Source: CAZOKN01 sp964580525 (GTDB lineage Bacteria; Pseudomonadota; Alphaproteobacteria; Rickettsiales; UBA6187). Taken from it: a DNA stretch of 18,868 bases. How positions within the stretch are numbered: position 1 is the stretch's first letter; each line of letters starts with the position of its first letter. The notes below the pieces were generated by a model, which was given only the letters and a program-made list of their open reading frames with translations, was not told the DNA's origin and searched no databases. Made by a program: the position numbers and the translations under genes. The stretch spans positions 1-18,868 of the forward strand of contig CAZOKN010000035.1 in NCBI GenBank assembly GCA_964580525.1, read 5' to 3'. Positions 13,867-18,868 of this stretch are shown here, one piece after another.

Positions 13867-14733
13867 ATGAATAGAATAAGTTATGTTAATGGCAGCTACA
13901 TAGAACATGATAAAGCCACCGTTAGCATTGACGATCGTGGATATCAGTTTGCTGATGGTGTTTATGAAGTTGCGTTTGTAAAAAAAGGTGTATTCCTTGA
14001 TTGGCAAGAGCATTGTCAGAGATTGCAAAGATCACTTGATGGTTTGCAGATTAAATATAAAGTTTCTGAAAAAGAACTTGAGAAAATCACTAGAAAATTA
14101 ATGAAAGAAAATGGTTTGGCTGATGCAGTGATGTATCTGCAAATTACGCGTGGTGTTGCCAAGCGTGATCATCGTTTTCCAAATCCTGCGCCTGTGCCTA
14201 GCGTTGTTATGACAGTTTCAAAGCCAAGCTTGCCAACAGACGAGCAATATACAAAAGGTGTAGATGTTATTACCTATCCTGATATCAGATGGAAAAGACG
14301 CGATTATAAAACTATATCTTTGTTGCCTAATGTTATAGCAAGGCAAAAAGCGGAAGATGAAGGCGTCATGGAAGCGGTTTTTGTTGAAGATAATGGTGTT
14401 ATAACTGAAGGAAGCTCAACTAATTTCTTTATTATTGATGATAAAGGCAATATAAAAACCCATCCTGCTAATGAGAGTATATTAGGCGGCGTTACACGCA
14501 ACGGCGTTATAAAGGCTGCAAAAGGCGGGAAGTTAAAAGTTGTGGAGAAAGCATTTTTTCTCGACGATGCAATGAATGCTAAAGAAGCGTTTATAACATC
14601 GACTACAAAGCATGTTTTGCCAGTGGTGAAAATTGACGGTAAAAAGATAGGCAACGGGAAGCCTGGTGTAATTACAAAACAACTGATAGATTTATATAAA
14701 TGCTACATAAACAAACAGATAGACGGCAAATAA
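13867..14733 (+). CDS. dat: D-amino-acid aminotransferase (PLP fold IV)
   Basis: Branched-chain/D-amino-acid aminotransferase family enzyme of 288 residues, probably interconverting D-alanine and D-glutamate with their oxo-acids for peptidoglycan. It shows NGSYIEHDKATVSIDDRGYQFADGVYE, typical of D-alanine transaminase, catalytic K148 in RRDYKTISLLPN, E181 in ITEGSSTNFF, and the phosphate-binding ILGGVTRNGV. The frame is open from 13840, overlapping trkA. ATG at 13867 is chosen because AGAGGA lies just upstream and homologues start at this point. Its stop overlaps the HAD gene start by 1 nt. An aminodeoxychorismate-lyase-like role is less likely, given the DAAT-like N terminus. Confidence 0.92.
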   Translation: MNRISYVNGSYIEHDKATVSIDDRGYQFADGVYEVAFVKKGVFLDWQEHCQRLQRSLDGLQIKYKVSEKELEKITRKLMKENGLADAVMYLQITRGVAKRDHRFPNPAPVPSVVMTVSKPSLPTDEQYTKGVDVITYPDIRWKRRDYKTISLLPNVIARQKAEDEGVMEAVFVEDNGVITEGSSTNFFIIDDKGNIKTHPANESILGGVTRNGVIKAAKGGKLKVVEKAFFLDDAMNAKEAFITSTTKHVLPVVKIDGKKIGNGKPGVITKQLIDLYKCYINKQIDGK

Positions 14734-15389
14734 TGATTCTTGAAAAACCAAAAGCAATATTGTTCGACTGGGACAATACTCTGGCTGATACATGGCCAAC
14801 CATATATAAAGCAATGGCGCAAACTTTTGTTGAAATGGGACATGAACCATGGACTTTTGAACAAACGAAAGAACGCGTACATCGTTCGTTGCGCGATTCT
14901 TTTCCTGAAATATTTGGCAATAGATGGGAAGAAGCGGGTGATAAATATCTGCATAATTTTAAACAGATACATCTTGAGAATTTAACACCTTTAGAAGGTG
15001 CGGAAGAAGTTTTACAGGCTTTGCAGGGAACCGATATATACGTTGCTTTGGTAAGCAACAAAACCGGCGCTAGTTTGAGACTGGAAGTGGATCATATAGG
15101 CTGGAATGATTATTTCAAAAAAATTATTGGTGCAAAAGATGCGGAAGAAGATAAGCCTTCGCCAAAACCAGTTTTGATGGCTTTGGATGGAAGCGGCATT
15201 AAACCTGGCCCGGATGTCTGGTTTGTTGGGGATAGCATCACTGACATGGAATGTGCCTATAATTCGAATTGCCTTCCTATATTCTACGGCGATCAGGATT
15301 TGACATCTGAACGCTATGCCAACCATCAGCCGGTTAAACACTTTAAGCATCATAACGAACTGATTGATGTGATTAAGGGGTTTAAGTAG
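14733..15389 (+). CDS. HAD-superfamily phosphatase (phosphoglycolate-phosphatase-like)
   Basis: 218-residue HAD hydrolase. Motif I is FDWDNTLAD (nucleophile D12, acid D14), motif II is LVSNKTG, the motif III Lys is in EEDKPSPKP, and motif IV is VGDSITDM. An alpha-helical cap follows motif I, as in Gph-like enzymes. The substrate is unknown; phosphoglycolate or a nucleotide monophosphate is possible. The frame opens at 14700, but ATG at 14733, overlapping the dat stop as TAATG, puts motif I at the usual distance from the N terminus. It sits between dat and hflX, where many alphaproteobacteria carry hfq. Confidence 0.88.
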   Translation: MILEKPKAILFDWDNTLADTWPTIYKAMAQTFVEMGHEPWTFEQTKERVHRSLRDSFPEIFGNRWEEAGDKYLHNFKQIHLENLTPLEGAEEVLQALQGTDIYVALVSNKTGASLRLEVDHIGWNDYFKKIIGAKDAEEDKPSPKPVLMALDGSGIKPGPDVWFVGDSITDMECAYNSNCLPIFYGDQDLTSERYANHQPVKHFKHHNELIDVIKGFK

Positions 15390-15392
15390 ACT

Positions 15393-16667
15393 ATGGAAAG
15401 ACAAAAAGCTATCGTTCTGCATCCCTATTTACGTACAAAGGAAAGCCTTGTTGATACACGCACCAATGAAAGCAAGCTGGAAGAGGCTATTGGTCTTGCT
15501 TTGGCGATTGATTTAGATGTTGTGTTTAGTCAGGTTTTTACCCTGCATAAAATAACCCCATCCACTTTTATTGGAAAAGGGAAGGTGGATGAAATTGCCA
15601 CTTATGTAAAAGCGCATGCAATAAAACTTGTTATAATAGATAATGAAATAACCGGCATACAACAGCGTAATCTAGAAGAGGATATGGGCTGTAAGGTTAT
15701 AGACAGGACTGCGCTTATTTTGGAAATTTTCGGCAGCAGAGCAAGAACAAAAGAAGGCAGGTTGCAGGTTGAGCTTGCTGCACAGGAATATCAAAAATCA
15801 CGCCTTGTTCGTTCATGGACGCACCTTGAGCGTCAGCGTGGTGGCTCAGGATTTCTTGGTGGTCCGGGTGAAACGCAGATAGAGTCAGATAGGCGTGCTA
15901 TACGTGATTATATTGCGCATATTAGAAGGCAATTGCAGAAGGTAGTTAAAACTCGTGAGCTGCATAGAAAATCGCGCAAAAAAGTTCCTTATAAAGTTGT
16001 GGCTATTGTTGGTTATACCAACGCTGGAAAATCGACTTTATTTAATCGTCTAACGGGGGCGCAGGTTTTAGCGGCTGACAAATTATTCGCGACGCTTGAT
16101 CCTACCATGCGTGTTATAAAGCTGCCTTCAGGCCGTAAATTTATATTATCTGACACGGTGGGTTTTATTTCAAATCTTCCAACTGAGCTTGTTGCGGCGT
16201 TCCGCGCTACTTTAGAAGAAGTGTTGGAAGCGGATATTATTTTGCATGTACGCGATGTTTCCAATCCTGATTCAGAGGAGCAGAAGCGTGATGTTATCAA
16301 TGTTATGCGTGATTTGGGCGTTGAAGATAAGCTTGAGAATAATGCTATAGAGGTGCTCAATAAAATAGATATGCTGGATTCAGTGCATTTAGTTGAGCTA
16401 AAGGAGCGCATAAAAGGCAATAATAATATTATTCCTGTTTCAGCTGTTACCGGAGTTGGTCTGGATAAATTGCTCGAAATTATCGATGAGAAAACGGCAG
16501 AAGGAAATAAGGTAATTGATATAGAAGTTGATGCGGGTAACGGCAAGGTTATCGCTTGGGTCTACGCCAATTCAGAGGTTGTTGAAAGCCATGAAAAAGA
16601 TGGCGTGATGTATTTTAAGCTTTCTATATCAGAGAAGAACAAAGGTAAGCTGGAAAAAATGCTTTAA
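15393..16667 (+). CDS. hflX: GTPase HflX
   Basis: Ribosome-associated GTPase that splits stalled or heat-damaged ribosomes. Its 424 residues cover the HflX N-terminal domain (FIGKGKVDEI, DNEITGIQQRNLEE, DRTALILEIFGSRARTKEG), a helical segment with the Gly-rich loop GGSGFLGGPGETQIESD (150-166), and the G domain. G-domain motifs are P-loop GYTNAGKST (207-215), ATLDPT, DTVGF (254-258) and NKID. The short C-terminal domain (from about 375) is present. The ATG lies 3 nt after the HAD stop; AAGGGG is upstream but rather far away. Its TAA overlaps the convergent EAL-like gene's stop. hfq, its common partner, is not adjacent. Confidence 0.96.
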   Translation: MERQKAIVLHPYLRTKESLVDTRTNESKLEEAIGLALAIDLDVVFSQVFTLHKITPSTFIGKGKVDEIATYVKAHAIKLVIIDNEITGIQQRNLEEDMGCKVIDRTALILEIFGSRARTKEGRLQVELAAQEYQKSRLVRSWTHLERQRGGSGFLGGPGETQIESDRRAIRDYIAHIRRQLQKVVKTRELHRKSRKKVPYKVVAIVGYTNAGKSTLFNRLTGAQVLAADKLFATLDPTMRVIKLPSGRKFILSDTVGFISNLPTELVAAFRATLEEVLEADIILHVRDVSNPDSEEQKRDVINVMRDLGVEDKLENNAIEVLNKIDMLDSVHLVELKERIKGNNNIIPVSAVTGVGLDKLLEIIDEKTAEGNKVIDIEVDAGNGKVIAWVYANSEVVESHEKDGVMYFKLSISEKNKGKLEKML

Positions 16668-17899
16668 TTACTCAAAGCAAGGGCCAACGCAGGCTCCAGC
16701 AAACTATCTACATGATGACCCTGATAAAGCGAAATGCCAATTGATTTGCCATAATCAATTGCAGCTTGATTGTCACAACGGCAAAGGACAATCCGCGTTG
16801 GACCACATCTTTTAACAGCTGCTGCAAGTTCTTCATCATTTTCCTTGTTGCTTTTTGTGCCCATTTCTGGTGACCAGCTAAGCTTTGCAAGATCAAAACC
16901 AAGTGCATTTCTGTCTATCTGTTTGAAGCTCAAATCGTTAAGACCATCCAGGCAAACCCTGTAACCCAAACTCTGTAGAGTATTTCTGGCTAAAACGAAT
17001 TTATTTATATCTTCAAAAACGTCAGCTACATGAATTTCAATTATAATTGAAGGCTTGTGTTTTGGAGCAACTACCGAATCAAATTCAGCAAACTCTTCAG
17101 TGAATAAAGTTACGACGTTAAGATTAATACTTATAGGCGCTGTGTGCATAGATGCTTTGTCTTTCAAAACACCAAGAACTTTTTTATCTAACACTTTTGT
17201 AAGATATTTCAAAAGGGTTTTGCTGCTGCGCAAATCAACATTTAGAGGGATTATTTGTTGTAAGTGATTAAGGTTAGTATAAACCTCTTTAAACATTATT
17301 TTAGGCTCTTTGCCTTTCATTACAGCACATATTGGCTGGCTGCGCAGGGCAACGCTGATATCCTTATCGGCCAATTCTGAAATAACTTGAACAAGATAAG
17401 GTGGCGAGAAAACATGCAATTTATCTCTGTTACCTGTCGGAGTTTCAATTTTTGCTGTTGGCGCGGCCAGAGGTAAAGATTCAATAATAGCTTCTTTACC
17501 GATTTTGCGTTTGCACGCCACGAAGAAATCGCGCCATTGGAATTCCAAATCATAAACTGTGCAAAAATCTTCATTTTCATAGCCATCGTCAGTATATCCA
17601 AGAGGATCATCCATAAACAAATAGCGAAGCTGGAAAATTGCTTTTTCGAGTAAGGCACGGTTTGAGCCGTTATATAGCAAAACAACGTCATAATCTTTCA
17701 TTATGAAAGCAATGCTGTCATGCGTTTTGAAAAGGTCGCCCAATATATTTACGGCAATCTTAACTTGATAATCGCTACGGAATTCTTCTTGTAAGCGGGA
17801 TAAATTATAGTGGAGGGCATAATAGCCATCAGGGGTTTCCTTGAGGCTGTTTACCACTTCTAATAATTTGGTTTCGGCACCTTTGGCAACTGTTTTCAT
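16664..17899 (-). CDS. Degenerate EAL-domain protein
   Basis: 411-residue cytoplasmic protein. The C-terminal half (about 165-405) follows the order of EAL-domain motifs with catalytic residues altered. RSQPICAVMKG (186-196) matches the usual 'QPIV' start. FKEVYTNL (203-210) sits at the EAL position. SINLNV (257-262), IIIEIHV (285-291), CLDGLNDL (316-323, normally DDFG) and YQGHHVD (392-398, normally VQGYxF) follow. Loss of EAL and DDFG suggests a non-hydrolysing c-di-GMP sensor or a scaffold. The N-terminal about 130 residues (LGDLFKTHDSIAFIMKDYDVVLLY) could be a degenerate GGDEF-like fold, but this is weak. ATG at 17899 follows AAGGTG. Its TAA overlaps the hflX TAA. Confidence 0.72.
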   Translation of the reverse strand: MKTVAKGAETKLLEVVNSLKETPDGYYALHYNLSRLQEEFRSDYQVKIAVNILGDLFKTHDSIAFIMKDYDVVLLYNGSNRALLEKAIFQLRYLFMDDPLGYTDDGYENEDFCTVYDLEFQWRDFFVACKRKIGKEAIIESLPLAAPTAKIETPTGNRDKLHVFSPPYLVQVISELADKDISVALRSQPICAVMKGKEPKIMFKEVYTNLNHLQQIIPLNVDLRSSKTLLKYLTKVLDKKVLGVLKDKASMHTAPISINLNVVTLFTEEFAEFDSVVAPKHKPSIIIEIHVADVFEDINKFVLARNTLQSLGYRVCLDGLNDLSFKQIDRNALGFDLAKLSWSPEMGTKSNKENDEELAAAVKRCGPTRIVLCRCDNQAAIDYGKSIGISLYQGHHVDSLLEPALALALSN

Positions 17900-17950
17900 G
17901 TCACACCTTGATAGTTCACAAGGAAGCTTAAATAGCTACTTTCGATTGAA

Positions 17951-17979
17951 ACTATACAAACCCAATTGCTATTAAGCAA
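17951..17979 (-). promoter_or_regulatory. Possible promoter of the EAL-like gene
   Basis: On the minus strand, TATAGT (17951-17956, 5/6 to the -10 consensus) lies 17 nt downstream of TTGCTT (17974-17979, 3/6 to the -35). It falls between the rpsT terminator hairpin and the gene start. The weak -35 overlaps a small inverted repeat TTGCT/AGCAA (17966-17979). Confidence 0.35.
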
Positions 17980-17987
17980 CCGGATAA

Positions 17988-18023
17988 AATAAATTCACAA
18001 AAACAAAATTTTGTGAATTTATT
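17988..18023 (-). terminator. AT-rich intrinsic terminator after rpsT
   Basis: A perfect 15-bp inverted repeat (17988-18002 with 18009-18023) encloses a 6-nt loop. It begins 3 nt after the rpsT stop, and on the minus strand it runs into TTTA. The stem has only two G-C pairs, unusually AT-rich for a terminator, which is compensated by its length. Confidence 0.7.
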
Positions 18024-18026
18024 AAA

Positions 18027-18290
18027 TTAGCTTATAGCCTTTATTCTAGAGGAAAGACGGCTGATTTTTCTTGAAGCTGTGTTCAATTTGAAAACGTTAT
18101 GTTTTACAGATTTTGTCATTTCAGACTGAGCAACGCGCAATGCTTCTTTAGCAACGTCTTTTTTGCCTTCAGCGATAGCAATTTCAACCTTTTTCAAGAA
18201 AGTCTTAACACGACTTTTGCGAGTTTGGTTCAATGCTGTACGCTTTTTAGTTTTGCGTATATCTTTTTTTGTAGCCGAATGATTTGCCAT
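18027..18290 (-). CDS. rpsT: 30S ribosomal protein S20
   Basis: Small 16S-rRNA-binding ribosomal protein of 87 residues. It has the typical MANHSATKKDIRKTKKRTALN start, the Lys/Arg-rich first helix and the conserved C-terminal block KSVKHNVFKLNTASRKISRL. Length and composition are standard. ATG at 18290 follows AGAAGGG. It has its own promoter (18330-18358) and terminator (17988-18023), so it is probably monocistronic. In many alphaproteobacteria rpsT lies near dnaA; here it lies beside maeB instead. Confidence 0.96.
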   Translation of the reverse strand: MANHSATKKDIRKTKKRTALNQTRKSRVKTFLKKVEIAIAEGKKDVAKEALRVAQSEMTKSVKHNVFKLNTASRKISRLSSRIKAIS

Positions 18291-18329
18291 AGTACCCTTC
18301 TAATAACTTAAACCCTTAAGAGGGCGCGT

Positions 18330-18358
18330 AAAATACATGGAGTGAGTGGGTTAGTCAA
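18330..18358 (-). promoter_or_regulatory. Predicted rpsT promoter
   Basis: On the minus strand, -35 TTGACT (18353-18358) is followed after exactly 17 nt by -10 TATTTT (18330-18335). A GC-rich GCGCCC tract follows at the likely start site, resembling the discriminator of stringently controlled ribosomal genes. The -10 lies about 40 nt upstream of the rpsT ATG. Confidence 0.65.
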
Positions 18359-18370
18359 GGGAAAATTAGT

Positions 18371-18418
18371 GGGAGTGTGAGTAAGGCAAAAATTCTACCT
18401 TTTACTACTCACACCCAC
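18371..18418. terminator. Imperfect hairpin downstream of maeB
   Basis: GTGTGAGTA (18375-18383) pairs with TACTCACAC (18406-18414). AAGG (18383-18386) can pair with CCTT (18398-18401) inside, and flanking GGG (18371-18373) can pair with CCC (18414-18416) in an alternative register. It lies about 10 nt beyond the maeB stop, upstream of the rpsT promoter, and could terminate maeB transcription. On the minus strand the tract after it (CTAATTTTCCC) is only modestly U-rich. Confidence 0.5.
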
Positions 18419-18428
18419 ACCCAAAACT

Positions 18429-18868
18429 TTAAGCGGCACTTTTCTTCTTTTTGCTAGTGCTTACAGATTTTTTGCCTTCAGGAGCGTTTATAGCGGCAAT
18501 TGCAGCCATATTCAGTATTTCAGATACTGAAGCACCCATTTGCACGATCTGGATAGGCTTTTCTAGACCGATAAGCACAGGGCCGATCGTTGTTCCACCA
18601 CCTAATTCTTGTAGCAATTTAGAGCTTATGCTAGCAGAATGAAGGGCAGGCATTATCAAAACGTTAGCAGGTCCTGACAAACGGCAGAACGGGTAAAGCT
18701 TCATAAGAGCAGGGTTAAGCGCTACTTCAGGTGACATTTCGCCATCATATTCGAAGTCCGGGCTATAGCTATCCAGAATTTCCACTGCTTCACGTACTTC
18801 ACAAGATCTATCACGCATTAAGCTGCCGAAATTTGAGAATGAAAGCATTGCAACGCGAGGGTCATAGC
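18429..18868 (-). CDS. maeB: NADP-dependent malic enzyme, C-terminal part (partial)
   Basis: The 3' end of a gene entering from the right edge, with no start in the window. The frame is open through 18868 and reads YDPRVAMLSFSNFGS at its visible N terminus. The segment matches the phosphotransacetylase-like C-terminal domain of MaeB malic enzymes. Visible blocks are VREAVEIL, PDFEYDGEMSPEVALNP, PFCRLSGPANVLIMPALHSASISSKLL, GGGTTIGPVLIGLEKPIQIVQMGASVSEILNMAA. MaeB decarboxylates malate to pyruvate; its Pta-like domain is thought to bind acetyl-CoA as regulator. The FEYDGEM block favours MaeB over stand-alone Pta. The last about 20 residues form a Lys/Ser-rich tail (SVSTSKKKKSAA). Its product pyruvate is the substrate of the PDH encoded at the other end of the window. 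Confidence 0.9.
   Translation of the reverse strand, partial: YDPRVAMLSFSNFGSLMRDRSCEVREAVEILDSYSPDFEYDGEMSPEVALNPALMKLYPFCRLSGPANVLIMPALHSASISSKLLQELGGGTTIGPVLIGLEKPIQIVQMGASVSEILNMAAIAAINAPEGKKSVSTSKKKKSAA

Noticed and set aside
14700..14732. Earlier start for the HAD phosphatase
   Set aside because: It overlaps dat by 34 nt; ATG 14733 with the TAATG coupling places motif I at the usual position.
18429..18848. A complete 139-residue protein starting at ATG 18848
   Set aside because: The frame continues to the window edge with conserved residues (YDPRVA), so the Met is internal and the gene is truncated by the window.
1..18868. CRISPR arrays, rRNA, tRNA, insertion sequences or prophage
   Set aside because: No regularly spaced repeats, conserved RNA motifs, transposase or phage genes were found; the only mobile-like feature is the short inverted-repeat element.

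Overview
The window looks like chromosomal DNA from an AT-rich alphaproteobacterium. The evidence is the gene order ntrY-ntrX-trkA-dat-(HAD)-hflX, a split-E1 pyruvate dehydrogenase (separate PdhA and PdhB) and a MaeB-type malic enzyme. The compact AT-rich layout, the PAS-less NtrY and the missing hfq suggest a Rickettsiales/Holosporales-like or related reduced lineage. That placement is inference. No rRNA, tRNA or CRISPR array was seen, and no stretch over 300 bases lacks a gene.

Left block, minus strand, about 53-8923. Read in the direction of transcription it runs trxA, a very short glutamine-synthetase-like gene, a 143-nt promoter region, pdhA (E1 alpha), pdhB (E1 beta), a MntA/HepT-type (MNT/HEPN) toxin-antitoxin pair, pdhC (E2), a small double-CxxC protein, a GNAT acetyltransferase, lpdA (E3), an 88-bp inverted-repeat element and a divergent GDPD-family gene. 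All four PDH-complex genes are present but interleaved with accessory genes. From pdhB to the GNAT gene every junction is abutting or overlapping (2, -4, -1, 0 and -7 nt), so the toxin-antitoxin pair is translationally stitched between E1 beta and E2.

The most unusual point is pdhA. Its open frame begins with about 65 residues resembling a Cro/YdaS-like helix-turn-helix domain, fused in frame to a complete E1 alpha. Just upstream is a recognisable sigma70-type promoter whose -10 lies inside a 17-bp dyad (half-site GTAGGA). A second related dyad with the same 5-nt spacer lies upstream of the -35. This suggests that the E1 alpha fusion may repress or sense its own operon; that is a hypothesis.

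Middle block, plus strand, 9069-16667: the NtrY/NtrX two-component system, TrkA potassium-uptake regulator, D-amino-acid aminotransferase, a HAD phosphatase sitting where hfq often lies in alphaproteobacteria, and GTPase HflX. NtrY lacks the usual PAS domain. NtrX lacks the GAFTGA loop needed for sigma54 contact.

Right block, minus strand, 16664-18868: the 3' part of maeB (entering from the right edge), rpsT with a clear promoter and an AT-rich hairpin terminator, and a degenerate EAL-domain protein. The stop codon of the EAL-like gene overlaps the stop of hflX in a shared TTAA, so these convergent genes have no intergenic space.
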